From Cryobacterium glucosi (GTDB lineage Bacteria; Actinomycetota; Actinomycetes; Actinomycetales; Microbacteriaceae): a stretch of 64,000 nucleotides of DNA. Where the stretch lies: NCBI RefSeq assembly GCF_004402235.1, contig NZ_SOFS01000012.1:372001-436000 (forward strand), given 5' to 3'. The notes under the pieces were generated by a model. It saw only the letters and a program-made list of their open reading frames with translations. It was not told where the DNA came from and made no database searches. Below, one piece after another: positions 25,498-35,893 of the stretch; within the stretch, counting starts at the first letter, position 1, and each line of letters begins with the position of its first letter. The position numbers and the translations under genes were made by a program.

Positions 25498-27453
25498 TCA
25501 CTCCGCGCGGCCGCCGCGCATCGTGATCGATCCCGTGTCCGTTCGATCGGCGGGGAGCGGCCGCGCGTGCGGGAGCTTGCTGCCGAGCACCATCGCCACG
25601 ACGTCGCGCGCGATGTGCTGTGGCGTGAGGCCGACACGTTCGAGGATCTCGGCGCGGGTGCCGTGGGCGAGGAATTCATCGGGCAGTCCGAGTTCGGTGA
25701 CGGCCGTGTCGACGCCGGCCTCGCGCAGGTCCTGGCGGATGCGCGTGCCGATTCCCCCGACCCGGATCCCGTCTTCGATGCTCACGACGAGGCGGTGCTC
25801 AGCGGCGAGCCCGATCAGGCTCCTGGGCACAGGGACGACCCAGCGCGGGTCGATGACGGTCGCGCCGATCCCCTGCGCTGACAGGCGCCTGGCGACGTCG
25901 AGGCCCATGGCCGCCATCGGTCCGACCGTGACGATGAGCACGTCTTTCTGCGTCGATTCGAGGAGAACGTCGACGCCGTCGTCGAGGCGGGCCACAGCGT
26001 CGAACTCGACCCCGGTGCTGCCCTTCGGGAAACGCAGCACGGTCGGTCCGTCCTCGACGGCGACGGCCTCTCCGAGCTCCTCGCGGAGCCTGGTCGAGTC
26101 GCGCGGCGCAGCGAGACGGATGCCGGGGACGACCTGAAGGATGGCAAGGTCCCAGATGCCGTGGTGGCTCGGCCCGTCCGGGCCGGTCACGCCCGCGCGG
26201 TCGAGGACGAAGGTCACCCCGGCCTTGTGCAGGGCGACGTCCATCAGGACCTGGTCGAAGGCGCGGTTGATGAAGGTCGCGTACAGGGCGACGACGGGGT
26301 GCAACCCGCCGAAGGCTAGGCCGGCGGCGCTCGTCACGGCGTGCTGTTCGGCGATGCCGACGTCGTGCACCCGGTTCGGGAACCGTTCCGCCATCCGGTG
26401 CAGCCCGGTCGGACGCAGCATGGCCGCCGTGATCCCGACGATCCGCTGGTTCTCGGTCGCGAGGTTCAGGAGTTCGTCGGCGAAGACCGAGGTCCAGGAC
26501 GGCGCGCCGGGGGTCTCGGTCGACTCCCCCGTCTCCGGGTCGATCTGGCCGACCGCGTGGAACTGGTCTGCGGTGTCCTGCATGGCAGGGTTGTAGCCCT
26601 TGCCCTTCTGGGTGATCGTGTGCACGATCACCGGCGCACCGTAGTTCCTGGCCTGCTGGAGCGCCTCGAGCATCGCTTCCATGTCGTGCCCGTCGACCGG
26701 ACCGATGTACTTGATGTCGAGGTTCGAGTACAGCGCCTCGTTGTTGGAGAATCGGGCGAGGAAGCCGTGCAGCCCGCCGCGGACACCGCGGAAGAACGCA
26801 CGGGCCGGTGCGCCCATGCTGTCGAAGGCGCGGCGGCTGCTCAGGTAGGCCGCGTGATAGCTGCTGCGGGTGCGCACGGTGTTGAGGAACCGGGCCATGC
26901 CGCCGATCGTCGGGGCATAGGAGCGGCCGTTGTCGTTCACGACGATGATCAGGCGGCGGGTGTTGTCGTCGCTGATGTTGTTGAGCGCTTCCCAGGTCAT
27001 CCCCCCGGTGAGCGCACCGTCTCCGACGACGGCGATCACGTGCCGGTCGCTCTGCCCGGTCATCTCGAAGGCGCGGGAGATGCCGTCAGCCCAGGACAGC
27101 GAGCTCGAAGCGTGGGAGCTCTCGACGATGTCGTGCACGGACTCCGAGCGCTGCGGGTACCCCGCGAGGCCGTCCTGCTGGCGGAGGCCGCTGAAGTCCT
27201 GGCGGCCGGTCAGGAGCTTGTGCACATAGGACTGGTGCCCGGTGTCGAAGACGATCGCGTCGCGCGGCGACTCGAAGACGCGGTGGATGGCGATGGTCAT
27301 CTCGACCACGCCGAGGTTCGGCCCGAGGTGCCCGCCGGTCTTGGAGACCTCGCTGACCAGGAAGCCGCGGACTTCCGCCGCGAGCTGGACCAATTCTTCG
27401 AGCGAGAGGCGGTCGAGGTCACGCGGCCCCGTTATGGTCTCCAGCAGGCTCAT
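25498..27453 (-). CDS. dxs: 1-deoxy-D-xylulose-5-phosphate synthase
   Basis: A 651-aa thiamine-diphosphate enzyme that condenses pyruvate and glyceraldehyde-3-phosphate, the first step of the MEP isoprenoid route. ThDP-binding GDGALTGGMTWEALNN and the metal-binding asparagine are present, as are GHQSYVHKLLTGR, AEQHAVTSAAGLAF and the pyrimidine-domain block DRAGVTGPDGPSHHG. The ATG at 27453 follows GAAAGGTG; an in-frame start 9 nt upstream exists but lacks a ribosome site. It lies downstream of acnA behind a terminator, so it has its own promoter. Confidence 0.96.
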   Translation of the reverse strand: MSLLETITGPRDLDRLSLEELVQLAAEVRGFLVSEVSKTGGHLGPNLGVVEMTIAIHRVFESPRDAIVFDTGHQSYVHKLLTGRQDFSGLRQQDGLAGYPQRSESVHDIVESSHASSSLSWADGISRAFEMTGQSDRHVIAVVGDGALTGGMTWEALNNISDDNTRRLIIVVNDNGRSYAPTIGGMARFLNTVRTRSSYHAAYLSSRRAFDSMGAPARAFFRGVRGGLHGFLARFSNNEALYSNLDIKYIGPVDGHDMEAMLEALQQARNYGAPVIVHTITQKGKGYNPAMQDTADQFHAVGQIDPETGESTETPGAPSWTSVFADELLNLATENQRIVGITAAMLRPTGLHRMAERFPNRVHDVGIAEQHAVTSAAGLAFGGLHPVVALYATFINRAFDQVLMDVALHKAGVTFVLDRAGVTGPDGPSHHGIWDLAILQVVPGIRLAAPRDSTRLREELGEAVAVEDGPTVLRFPKGSTGVEFDAVARLDDGVDVLLESTQKDVLIVTVGPMAAMGLDVARRLSAQGIGATVIDPRWVVPVPRSLIGLAAEHRLVVSIEDGIRVGGIGTRIRQDLREAGVDTAVTELGLPDEFLAHGTRAEILERVGLTPQHIARDVVAMVLGSKLPHARPLPADRTDTGSITMRGGRAE

Positions 27454-27493
27454 CGGCAACACCTTTCGAGTACGACGTCGCGGGCAGAAAGGA

Positions 27494-27545
27494 ACCGGCG
27501 CGTAGCTTCAACAGGAGTTGAGTCTACGCGCCGGTCCCGAACGGT
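27494..27545 (-). terminator. Terminator after acnA
   Basis: A 12-bp perfect outer stem (ACCGGCGCGTAG / CTACGCGCCGGT) encloses a small inner hairpin. On the minus strand it runs into TTCCTTTCTG, between the acnA stop and the dxs start. Confidence 0.7.
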
Positions 27546-27564
27546 TACCCGGTAATCGTGCCGG

Positions 27565-30384
27565 TTACGCGACCAGTGAACGAAGAACGTACTGCAGGAT
27601 GCCGCCGTTCCGGTAGTAGTCGGCCTCACCGGGCGTGTCGATGCGGACCACGGCGTCGAATTCGACGGTCGCCTTGCCCGCTGCCGAGTTCTCGCTCGGG
27701 GTCGCGGTCACGTGGACCGTCTTCGGGGTGACGCCGGCGTTGAGTTCCGTCAGGCCCGCGATCGAGACGATCTCGGTGCCGTCCAGTCCCAGGGACGCCC
27801 AGCTCTCGCCGGCCGGGAACTGCAGCGGGACGACGCCCATGCCGATCAGGTTCGAGCGGTGGATCCGCTCGAAGCTCTCGGTGATGACGGCCTTGACTCC
27901 GAGGAGGCTGGTTCCCTTGGCCGCCCAGTCCCGTGAGGAACCGGAGCCGTACTCCTTGCCGCCGAAGATCACGAGCGGGATGCCGGCGGCCTGGTAGTTC
28001 TGGCTCGCGTCGTAGATGAACGACTGCGGCGCGCCCGCGACGGTGAAGTCGCGGGTGTAGCCGCCCTCGACGTCGTCGAGGAGCTGGTTGCGCAGCCGGA
28101 TGTTGGCGAAGGTGCCGCGGATCATGACCTCGTGGTTGCCCCGGCGCGATCCGTAGGAGTTGAAGTCGCCGCGGGCGACCCCGTGCTCGACGAGGTACGC
28201 TCCGGCGGGGCTGTCGGCCTTGATGTTGCCTGCCGGGCTGATGTGGTCGGTCGTGACAGAGTCGCCGAGCTTCGCGAGCACCCGGGCGCCGACGATGTCG
28301 CTCACCGGGGTGGTCTCGAGCGTCATGCCGTCGAAGTACGGGGGCTTCCGCACGTAGGTGGACTCGCTGTCCCACTCGAAGACTTCGCTGTCTGGCGTCG
28401 GCAGGGAGCGCCAGCGCTCGTCGCCCTCGAAGACGGCGCCGTACTCCTTCGTGAACATCTCGGTGTCGATCGAACTGTCGATCGTCGACTGCACCTCGGC
28501 GGAATCCGGCCAGATGTCCCTGAGGAACACCGGGTTGCCCTCGGTGTCGTCGCCGAGGGCATCCGTCTCGAAGTCGAAGTTCATCGAACCGGCGAGGGCG
28601 TATGCGATCACGAGCGGCGGGCTCGCCAGGTAGTTCATCTTGACGTCCGGGCTGATCCGGCCCTCGAAGTTGCGGTTGCCCGAGAGAACGGCCGTGACGG
28701 CGAGGTCGTTCTCGTTGATCGCGGCGGACACCTCGTCGATGAGCGGACCGGTGTTGCCGATGCACACGGTGCAGCCGTAGCCAACGGTGTAGAAGCCGAG
28801 GGCTTCGAGGTCACCGGTGAGGCCGGCCTTCTCGTAGTAGTCCGTGACGACCTTGGAGCCCGGTGCGAGGGTCGTCTTGACCCACGGCTTGCTCGTGAGG
28901 CCCTTCCTGACGGCGTTGCGGGCGAGGAGCCCGGCCGCGAGCATGACGCTCGGGTTGGACGTGTTCGTGCAGGAGGTGATCGCGGCGACGGCGACGGCCC
29001 CGTGGTCGAGGGTGTAGCTCGCCCCCGCGGCGGTCTCGATCGCGACCGGGCTGGAGATGGTACGCGGCGGGTGGCTCACGTGGGTGTGCGAGATCGCGTG
29101 GGCGCTGCTCTCGTCCTGGGCGGTGAACCCGATCGGGTCGGAGGCGGGGAAGGTCGCCTCGACGGCGGCATCGACCTGGGACAGGTCCTGGGTCGCGTAG
29201 CTCTGCAGGTCGGTCTCGAACTGGTTCTTGGCGCGGCTGAGCTCGACCCGGTCCTGCGGACGCTTGGGACCGGCGATCGAGGGGACGACGGTACCGAGGT
29301 CGATCTCGAGGTACTCGCTGAAGACGGGCTCCCGGGCCGGGTCGTGCCAGAGGCCCTGCAGCTTCGCGTATGCCTCGACGAGGGCGACCTGTTCCTCGCT
29401 GCGGCCGGTGAGGCGCAGGTAGCCGAGGGTGACATCGTCGATCGGGAACATGGCGGCGGTCGAGCCGAACTCGGGGCTCATGTTGCCGATGGTCGCGCGG
29501 TTGGCGAGGGGGACCTCCGCGACGCCTTCTCCGTAGAATTCGACGAACTTGCCGACAACGCCGTGCTTGCGGAGCATCTGCGTGATGGTGAGGACGACAT
29601 CCGTCGCGGTGACGCCGGTCGGGATGGAGCCGGTGAGCTTGAAGCCGACGACCTTGGGGATGAGCATGGAGACGGGCTGGCCGAGCATGGCCGCCTCTGC
29701 CTCGATGCCGCCGACGCCCCAGCCGAGAACGCCGAGACCGTTGACCATGGTCGTGTGCGAGTCTGTACCGACGCAGGTGTCCGGGTAGGCCTGCAGCACA
29801 CCGTTGACGACGCGGGTCATTGTGACGCGGGCGAGGTATTCGATGTTGACCTGGTGGACGATGCCGGTTCCCGGCGGGACGACCTTGAAGTCGTCGAAGG
29901 CGGTCTGGCCCCAGCGCAGGAACTGGTAGCGCTCGCCGTTGCGCTGGTATTCGATCTCGACGTTGCGCTCGAGGGCGTTCTCGCTGCCGAAGAGGTCGGC
30001 GATGACCGAGTGGTCGATGACCAGTTCGGCGGGTGCGAGCGGGTTGATCTTGTTCGGGTCGCCACCGAGCTCTGCGACGGCCTCGCGCATCGTGGCGAGG
30101 TCGACGATGCAGGGCACGCCCGTGAAGTCCTGCATGATCACGCGGGCTGGCGTGAACTGGATCTCGGTGTCCGGTTCGCTCGTGGGAACCCAGGCGCCGA
30201 GGGCGCGGATGTGATCGGCCGTGATGTTGGCGCCGTCTTCGGTGCGGAGGAGGTTCTCCAGCAGCACCTTGAGACTGAACGGCAGCAATTCGTAACCCTG
30301 CACCGAGTCCAGGCGAAAGACCTCATAGTCTGTCGCTCCGACGCGGAGGGTGTCCTTGGCTCCAAAACTGTTTAACGCAGACAC
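27565..30384 (-). CDS. acnA: Aconitate hydratase
   Basis: A 939-aa aconitase A/IRP-type TCA-cycle enzyme that interconverts citrate and isocitrate using a [4Fe-4S] cluster. Cluster cysteines are in [10 protein letters not shown] and [10 protein letters not shown], and the swivelling C-terminal domain holds [14 protein letters not shown]. The GTG at 30384 follows AAGGAGAG. An insertion of about 40 residues around position 400 ([11 protein letters not shown] region) is common in actinobacterial forms. A palindrome 128 bp upstream is a likely operator. Confidence 0.96.
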   Translation of the reverse strand: MSALNSFGAKDTLRVGATDYEVFRLDSVQGYELLPFSLKVLLENLLRTEDGANITADHIRALGAWVPTSEPDTEIQFTPARVIMQDFTGVPCIVDLATMREAVAELGGDPNKINPLAPAELVIDHSVIADLFGSENALERNVEIEYQRNGERYQFLRWGQTAFDDFKVVPPGTGIVHQVNIEYLARVTMTRVVNGVLQAYPDTCVGTDSHTTMVNGLGVLGWGVGGIEAEAAMLGQPVSMLIPKVVGFKLTGSIPTGVTATDVVLTITQMLRKHGVVGKFVEFYGEGVAEVPLANRATIGNMSPEFGSTAAMFPIDDVTLGYLRLTGRSEEQVALVEAYAKLQGLWHDPAREPVFSEYLEIDLGTVVPSIAGPKRPQDRVELSRAKNQFETDLQSYATQDLSQVDAAVEATFPASDPIGFTAQDESSAHAISHTHVSHPPRTISSPVAIETAAGASYTLDHGAVAVAAITSCTNTSNPSVMLAAGLLARNAVRKGLTSKPWVKTTLAPGSKVVTDYYEKAGLTGDLEALGFYTVGYGCTVCIGNTGPLIDEVSAAINENDLAVTAVLSGNRNFEGRISPDVKMNYLASPPLVIAYALAGSMNFDFETDALGDDTEGNPVFLRDIWPDSAEVQSTIDSSIDTEMFTKEYGAVFEGDERWRSLPTPDSEVFEWDSESTYVRKPPYFDGMTLETTPVSDIVGARVLAKLGDSVTTDHISPAGNIKADSPAGAYLVEHGVARGDFNSYGSRRGNHEVMIRGTFANIRLRNQLLDDVEGGYTRDFTVAGAPQSFIYDASQNYQAAGIPLVIFGGKEYGSGSSRDWAAKGTSLLGVKAVITESFERIHRSNLIGMGVVPLQFPAGESWASLGLDGTEIVSIAGLTELNAGVTPKTVHVTATPSENSAAGKATVEFDAVVRIDTPGEADYYRNGGILQYVLRSLVA

Positions 30385-30511
30385 GATGCCCTCTCCTTTG
30401 TTGAAACTGACGGGAATCCGTCCGCAGTCCCCAATCCTGACGAACGGACCAGCGCAAGGCCAGCAAGGGTAACCTAACCGGCGGCGTCACCGAACGATAT
30501 CACCGTCAAAC

Positions 30512-30529
30512 TATCTTGACGTAGAGATA
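30512..30529. promoter_or_regulatory. Imperfect palindrome in the acnA promoter region
   Basis: TATCTTGACGTAGAGATA forms an inverted repeat (TATCT...AGATA) between the P-type ATPase stop and acnA, 128 bp before the acnA start. It looks like a dimeric regulator site and does not match the corynebacterial AcnR consensus as I recall it. Confidence 0.4.
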
Positions 30530-30571
30530 ACTCTAGCAGGGAGCGGCTGCCCGGTCTTCCCCTGGCGCGCC

Positions 30572-32953
30572 CTATTCGCGGTCGAAAACGAGACCGGTGC
30601 GCCGCGCACGCCGGTACATGAGCTCGATGCCCGCCGCTCCGAGCGCCCCGATGCCGATCCCGAAAAGCAACGGGAGGTCGAGGCGCACGTCGATGACGAA
30701 GAACGCCCGGGTGAACGGGATCGTGCACGCGAGCACCATCGCAGCGGCCATTCCCGTGACGAGGGCGAGACGGGGACCGGTGAGCGGCCGGGCGAGCACG
30801 CAGAGAATCCAGAGCGAGACGACGAAAAGCGCGATGGTCGTGACGCTCCGCGCCTCGTGGAGCGGAATCCTGCCGTAGAGGAAGAGGAACGTCACGAGGG
30901 CCGTCGCCGCGGCGATGGCGCCTGTCGGCACGGCGTAGCGGAGGATGCGGCGCAGGACCCCCGGGGTGTAGATCCGCCGGTTGGGCGCAAGCGCGAGCAC
31001 GAAGGAGGGGATGCCGATCGCGAGGCTGGAGACCAGCGTGAGCTGCCGGGGCAGGAACGGGAACGGCAAGGCGAGCAGGGAGGTCGTCAGGGCGATCAGG
31101 ATGCCGTAGACCGTCTTGGACAGGAACAGGTTGGCGACGCGTTCGACGTTGGCGATGACCCTGCGACCGAGGCCGAGCACCTCGGGGAGGCGGTCGAAGC
31201 GGTTGTCGAGCAGGACGAGGCGCGACGCCGCCTTCGTGGCAGGGGTCGCAGACCCCATCGCGATGCCGAGGTCGGCGTCCTTGATCGCCATCGCGTCGTT
31301 GACGCCGTCCCCCGTCATCGCGACCGTCCGCCCCTGTCCCTGCAGCAGGGCGACGGCCGTCCGCTTCTGCTCGGGGCTGACCCGTCCGAACAGGCTCGTC
31401 GTTTCGAGTGCGGCCGCCAGTGCTTCGTCATCGTCGAGTTCTGCAGCGTTGACCGTCTCGCCGGCCACGCCGAGGCGGCGCGCGATCGCGGCGACCGTCA
31501 CGGGGCTGTCCCCGGACATGACGATCACGCGCACCCCCTGCGTCGCGAAGTACCGCAGGGTCTCTGCCGCGTGCGGGCGCACCGATTCGCGGAACACCAC
31601 GAGGCACACCGGTTCGAGGCTGGAGTGCTCCGGGTCGATCGCCATGTCGAGGGGTGTCGTCCCGTCCAGGCGCACGAGCGCGAGGGTGCGGTGTCCCTCG
31701 GCGGCGATAGCGGATGCCGCGGCCAGCGATTCGGGGTGCGCCGCGAGCAGCCGCTCGGGGGCCCCGAAGAGCCACGACGAACTGACGCGCCCGGGAAGGT
31801 CGAGGGTGATGCCGCTGAACTTGCGGGCGGAGCTGAACGGGAGCCGGGCGCCCACGACGGCCGCCCCCGGTTCGAAGTGCAGCCCGAGCACCCGCGCGGT
31901 GAGGTTCGCCGCATCGTCCGTGCCGATCAGGCCGAGCACGAGCCGGGCATCCGCTTCGTGCGCCGCCGACTGCACGACGAGCCTGTCGAAGTCGAGCGTG
32001 CCGCTCGTGAGGGTACCGGTCTTGTCGAGGCAGAGCACGTCCACCCGCGCGAGCACCTCGACAGCGGCGAGTTCCTCGATGAGGACCTTGTGCCTGGCCA
32101 GCTGGATGGCGGCGAGGCCGAAGGCGAGGCTGATCAGGAGGACGAGGCCCTCGGGGATCATGCCGACGACGCCGGCCACCGAGTCGCGGAGTGCGCTTCG
32201 CCACGGAGCATCCGGCCCGGTGAAGAGCGCGTCGAGCCCGCCGTATGCCGCGATGCGCCCGATCAGGGTGAGAAGGATCACCGGGCCGAGCAGCCACGAC
32301 AGCAGCACGAGGATGCGGTTGGTCGCCGCCCGGAGCTCGGAGTGGACGAGGGAGTGCCGTTTGATCTCGGCGGTGAGCCGGTTCGCATACGAGTCAGCAC
32401 CCACGAACGTGAGCCGCGCGTAGCCGGAGCCGCCCGAGATGTACGAGCCGGACAGGAGTTCGTCGCCGACGACCTTGACGACCGGATCGGACTCCCCGGT
32501 GAGGAGGGACTCGTCCGCGACGAGATCGTCTCCGTCGAGGACGACGGCGTCAGCGGGCACCTGGTCGCCCGGCCGGAGGATGAGCACGTCGTCCTGCACG
32601 ACCAAGCCGAGCGGGACGATGTGCGCGAACCCATCACGCTTGACCGCGACTTCGGGAACCGCGAGGAGCGCGAGGCGGTCGAGCACGAGCTTCGCACGGA
32701 CCTCCTGCACGATCCCGATCAGCGCGTTCGCGACGACGACGAGGTAGAAGAGGCCGTCCCGGTAGTCGCCGAGCACGGCGACGGCGACGAAGCACACGGT
32801 CAGGATCGCGTTGAACAGGGTGAAGACGTTCTCCCGCAGGATGTCCGCCACCGTGCGCGACGTCGACTGCCGGACGTCGTTGCCTCGACCGTCCGCGAGC
32901 CGCTCGGCGACCTCGGCGTCGCTCAGCCCATCGTGAACCCCCGCGCCGGTCAT
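30572..32953 (-). CDS. CtpE-like P-type cation ATPase
   Basis: A 793-aa P-type ATPase. It has the actuator motif LLTGESDPV, the transmembrane PEGLVLL in place of the metal-binding CPx, the phosphorylation site DKTGTLTSG, and the hinge MTGDGVNDAMAIKDADLGIA. About ten membrane segments are visible. The PEGLVLL motif and length match mycobacterial CtpE, reported to take part in calcium handling; the ion here is inferred from that similarity only. No ribosome site is obvious before the ATG at 32953. It ends 187 bp before the acnA start. Confidence 0.9.
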   Translation of the reverse strand: MTGAGVHDGLSDAEVAERLADGRGNDVRQSTSRTVADILRENVFTLFNAILTVCFVAVAVLGDYRDGLFYLVVVANALIGIVQEVRAKLVLDRLALLAVPEVAVKRDGFAHIVPLGLVVQDDVLILRPGDQVPADAVVLDGDDLVADESLLTGESDPVVKVVGDELLSGSYISGGSGYARLTFVGADSYANRLTAEIKRHSLVHSELRAATNRILVLLSWLLGPVILLTLIGRIAAYGGLDALFTGPDAPWRSALRDSVAGVVGMIPEGLVLLISLAFGLAAIQLARHKVLIEELAAVEVLARVDVLCLDKTGTLTSGTLDFDRLVVQSAAHEADARLVLGLIGTDDAANLTARVLGLHFEPGAAVVGARLPFSSARKFSGITLDLPGRVSSSWLFGAPERLLAAHPESLAAASAIAAEGHRTLALVRLDGTTPLDMAIDPEHSSLEPVCLVVFRESVRPHAAETLRYFATQGVRVIVMSGDSPVTVAAIARRLGVAGETVNAAELDDDEALAAALETTSLFGRVSPEQKRTAVALLQGQGRTVAMTGDGVNDAMAIKDADLGIAMGSATPATKAASRLVLLDNRFDRLPEVLGLGRRVIANVERVANLFLSKTVYGILIALTTSLLALPFPFLPRQLTLVSSLAIGIPSFVLALAPNRRIYTPGVLRRILRYAVPTGAIAAATALVTFLFLYGRIPLHEARSVTTIALFVVSLWILCVLARPLTGPRLALVTGMAAAMVLACTIPFTRAFFVIDVRLDLPLLFGIGIGALGAAGIELMYRRARRTGLVFDRE

Positions 32954-32990
32954 GAAGCTGCGCCGGTCACGACGCTGCTGTGGTCATGGA

Positions 32991-33749
32991 TCAGTTCCCG
33001 GATTCACCGTCGGCGGGCGGGCTCGGACGGTAGACGGACCGCACCATCAGCCACGACACGATGAGGAGCGGCGCATACAGCGGGATGCCCATCAGGAGCT
33101 TGGTCGCGCCGAGCCAGGCGACGTTGCCTGCGTAGTACAGCGGGAGTTCCACGGCGAGGCGCAGGAGGAACAGCCCTGCCCAGAGCGCGGTCAGCAGGGT
33201 GAGCACCCGGCGCTTGGACGGGTCGGACCGCCAGTTCACGCCGTCGCCGACCAGGAAGCCGACGGCGAGGCCGATGAGCGGCCACCCCACGATGATCGAG
33301 ATCACGAGGGCTCCCCCGTACACGCCGTTGATCCAGAACCCGGAGAGGTAGAAGTCCTCTGCCTTTCCGGAGAGCAAGGCGAGCACGGCGCTGATGCCGA
33401 TGCCGACGAGTCCGCCGACAGCCTGCGTCACGGTCTGCCTCGCCGCGACACGCAGGCCCGCCATCACGACACCGATCACGATCGGGGCGACGAGGGAGGG
33501 AACCAGGGCCCGGGTCAGGGTGTACGTGACGAGGAAGACGAGCCCGGGCACCACGGCCTCGACCAGGCCGCGGATGCCGCCCATCGCTGCGAGCAGGGCG
33601 TGGCCGCTGATCGGCTCCCCCTCTGCCGCGGGCGAGAAGCCGGCACGTCGCGCCGCAGCGGCCATGCCGTCGGCGAACACGGCCTTCGGGGCCGGCTCCA
33701 CCGGGTGGGGGGTCTCCGGCTCGTCGCGGGATGCTGGGGTGTCCGTCAT
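32991..33749 (-). CDS. DUF3159 membrane protein
   Basis: A 252-aa protein of the actinobacterial DUF3159 family. A Pro-rich cytoplasmic start (1-50) is followed by six membrane segments with the blocks GGIRGLVEAVVPGLVFLVTY and VGWPLIGLAVGFLVGDG. Function unknown. It follows DUF3710 and dut on the same strand (34-bp gap), an order widely kept in actinobacteria, so it is probably in their operon. Confidence 0.9.
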   Translation of the reverse strand: MTDTPASRDEPETPHPVEPAPKAVFADGMAAAARRAGFSPAAEGEPISGHALLAAMGGIRGLVEAVVPGLVFLVTYTLTRALVPSLVAPIVIGVVMAGLRVAARQTVTQAVGGLVGIGISAVLALLSGKAEDFYLSGFWINGVYGGALVISIIVGWPLIGLAVGFLVGDGVNWRSDPSKRRVLTLLTALWAGLFLLRLAVELPLYYAGNVAWLGATKLLMGIPLYAPLLIVSWLMVRSVYRPSPPADGESGN

Positions 33750-33783
33750 GTCGGGGCGATCTTCCTGGCGGGAACGGGTGGGG

Positions 33784-34413
33784 TCAGGCGTCGGACGGTT
33801 CTGCGGGGCCGGCGGGCGTGACCGGCATGCGCAGCGGGATCAGGTCGCGCGGCGGCATCGGTGCGGACCCCCGCACGACGACGATGCTGCGGAAGAGGTC
33901 CTCGATCTGCGCGGCGGCGTCCGGGTTGATGGCGCCTTCGCCCGCGATCACTCCGCGGAGGAACCAGCGGGGGCCGTCGACGCCGATGAAACGGGCCAGC
34001 CTGCTGGTTTCGGAGGCGTCCTGGCCGGTGGCTACGGGGATCTCCGCGACGAGCTCCGGACCGAACGGTCCTTCTCGCAGCGTCGTCGTGCCGCCCTGCT
34101 TGCCGATCTGGTCCGCGATCTGGTCGCGGATCTCGTGCCACAGCCCACTCGACCGCGGTGCGGCGAACGGCTGGACCTGCAGGGTCGAACCGGCGTAGTC
34201 CAGGCCGATGGCCACGACACGCTTGCTGCCCTCTTCGATCTCGAGGCGCAGGTGCAGGCCCTCGCGCGGCAGGACCTTGACGCCGCCGAGGTCGACGTAC
34301 GGTCGCACCGGGTTCGCCTCGCTCTCGTCGAGGGGCCCCTCTGTCTCACGGTCCTCCGGCGCCGACTTGGGCAGTGGTTCCGGGAATTGGTCCGCATTCG
34401 CGACGTCGGTCAC
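33784..34413 (-). CDS. DUF3710 protein
   Basis: A 209-aa soluble protein of the DUF3710 family with unknown role. Conserved blocks are YVDLGGVKVLPREGLHLRLE, LQVQPFAAPRSSGLW and RFIGVDGPRWFLRGVI. The start GTG overlaps the dut stop by 4 nt (GTGA), so translation is coupled. Confidence 0.92.
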   Translation of the reverse strand: MTDVANADQFPEPLPKSAPEDRETEGPLDESEANPVRPYVDLGGVKVLPREGLHLRLEIEEGSKRVVAIGLDYAGSTLQVQPFAAPRSSGLWHEIRDQIADQIGKQGGTTTLREGPFGPELVAEIPVATGQDASETSRLARFIGVDGPRWFLRGVIAGEGAINPDAAAQIEDLFRSIVVVRGSAPMPPRDLIPLRMPVTPAGPAEPSDA

Positions 34414-34898
34414 GGGGTGTCTCCTGACATTGGTGAGCCGGCGGTCTGCCGGCCGTTTCCCGATTCACTCACACCCGTTGATCCGAAGCCGCCCGCGCCG
34501 CGCTGGCTGTCTGGCAGCCGGTCGACGGGAATGAAAGCGGCCCGGGAGACGGGCGTGATGATGATCTGGGCAATGCGATCGCCCACGGCGATCGCAAAAG
34601 ATTCGGTCTGGTCGGTGTTGAGCAGCGAGACCTTGATTTCGCCCCGGTAGCCGGCATCGACGGTACCCGGCGAGTTCACGATCGTGATGCCGTGCTTGGC
34701 CGCGAGGCCGCTGCGGGGCACGATGAACGCCGCATAACCGTCCGGGAGGGCGATCGACACGCCGGTCCCGACCAGGGCACGCTCGCCGGGGGCAAGAACA
34801 CGCTCTTCAGCCGAGTGCAGATCTGCTCCGGCGTCGCCCGGATGCGCGTACCGCGGAACGATGGATGCGGTTATCAACACTTCGACGCTTTCTGCCAC
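34410..34898 (-). CDS. dut: dUTP diphosphatase
   Basis: A 162-aa trimeric dUTPase that splits dUTP to dUMP and pyrophosphate, keeping uracil out of DNA. All five motifs are visible: HPGDAGADLHS, PRSGLAAKHG, NSPGTVDAGYRGEI, GDRIAQIII and the C-terminal RGAGGFGSTG that closes over the substrate. The GTG at 34898 lies 6 nt after a TACCCT -10 box and has no ribosome site. It heads the operon with DUF3710 and DUF3159. Confidence 0.95.
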   Translation of the reverse strand: MAESVEVLITASIVPRYAHPGDAGADLHSAEERVLAPGERALVGTGVSIALPDGYAAFIVPRSGLAAKHGITIVNSPGTVDAGYRGEIKVSLLNTDQTESFAIAVGDRIAQIIITPVSRAAFIPVDRLPDSQRGAGGFGSTGVSESGNGRQTAGSPMSGDTP

Positions 34899-34904
34899 GT
34901 GTCG

Positions 34905-34910
34905 AGGGTA
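34905..34910 (-). promoter_or_regulatory. -10 box, leaderless dut
   Basis: TACCCT, then 6 nt (CGACAC), then GTG on the minus strand. Confidence 0.5.
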
Positions 34911-34936
34911 GTGCAGAAGTCTGATCGAATAGAGCC

Positions 34937-35392
34937 ATGCCTGAATATCGTGAAAAACTCTGGGCCTCACCAGCCCCATTCCTCGCGACCGCACTGCTGA
35001 TGCCGGCGAGCATCCTCGTTTTCGCACCGATCTCGATGCTCTGGGGAATCATCATCGCCATCGTGCTCTACGGTGCCGCGATCCTCACCCTGCTGCTGAC
35101 TGCTCCGGTCGTCTCCGTCGCGGACGGTGTCTTCACGGCGGGTCGCGCGCGAATAGGAACGGAGCTGATCGGGGAGGCCGTGCCCTTCGAGGCCGCAGAA
35201 GCGACGCTCGAGCGCGGACGCAGGCTCGACGCGCGGGCCTGGCTGTTGATCAGGGGCTGGATCGGTCCCGTCGTACGGGTCCCGATCGAGGATCCCCAGG
35301 ATCCGGCACCGTACTGGCTCGTCTCGACACGCCACCCAACGACGTTGGCCGCCGCGATCAATGGATCACGACGGCCGGCATCAAGTAACTAA
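34937..35392 (+). CDS. DUF3093 membrane protein
   Basis: A 151-aa DUF3093 protein. Two membrane segments (about 13-33 and 37-58) precede a soluble domain with the characteristic DARAWLLIRGWIGPVVRVPIED and PYWLVSTRHP. Function unknown. It is divergent from dut, with 38 bp between the starts. The ATG at 34937 lacks a ribosome site, so it may also be leaderless. Confidence 0.9.
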   Translation: MPEYREKLWASPAPFLATALLMPASILVFAPISMLWGIIIAIVLYGAAILTLLLTAPVVSVADGVFTAGRARIGTELIGEAVPFEAAEATLERGRRLDARAWLLIRGWIGPVVRVPIEDPQDPAPYWLVSTRHPTTLAAAINGSRRPASSN

Positions 35393-35401
35393 AACGCGCT
35401 T

Positions 35402-35695
35402 TTAGGAGTCGCACTCCAGGCAGACCGGGCCGAGCTTGGTCTCGTGCGACATCTGCGAGCGGTGCTTCACGAGGAAGCACTCTACGCAGGTGAATTCATC
35501 GGCCTGCGGGGGCAGGACGACGACATCGAGGTCGAGGTCGGACAGATCGGCACCGGGTAAATCGAACCCACCGGGGTTGTCTGAGTCGTCTACATCCACG
35601 ACGCCAGACATCTTGTCCGGTACGCGCTCCTTGAGGGCCTCAATCGACTCAGAGTCGTCTTCGGACTTTCGGGGTGCGTCGTAATCGGTTGCCAT
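35402..35695 (-). CDS. DUF4193 zinc-ribbon protein
   Basis: A 97-aa acidic protein of the DUF4193 family. The middle is strongly acidic, and the C-terminus has two CxxC pairs (CVECF and CLECDS), a likely zinc ribbon. Members are often dosage-sensitive small proteins near sepH, with unknown biochemical role. The ATG at 35695 starts the conserved MATDYDAPRK; an in-frame start 18 nt upstream exists. It converges with DUF3093, with stops 10 nt apart. Confidence 0.9.
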   Translation of the reverse strand: MATDYDAPRKSEDDSESIEALKERVPDKMSGVVDVDDSDNPGGFDLPGADLSDLDLDVVVLPPQADEFTCVECFLVKHRSQMSHETKLGPVCLECDS

Positions 35696-35893
35696 GCCCA
35701 TCCATTCATTCATTTAATGCCGATTAACGAAATCAGCGGGCACAGTTTGCAACAATCCCGAAGGAATAGCAAACTCTCGCCGCTGATAACTTCGGCTGAG
35801 TGGTCAACTTACGGCACGCCCGGCGTATTCCCCGGAATGAGGGGCGTTTCATGACAGTGTTGGCGAATCAGTGATCGCGAGAGGGCTTTCGCC

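Noticed and set aside
28132-30375. 747-codon frame opposite acnA
   Set aside because: Same shadow effect; acnA is complete and unambiguous on the other strand.
30857-33064. 735-codon frame opposite the P-type ATPase
   Set aside because: Shadow of the ATPase gene; low-complexity charged translation.
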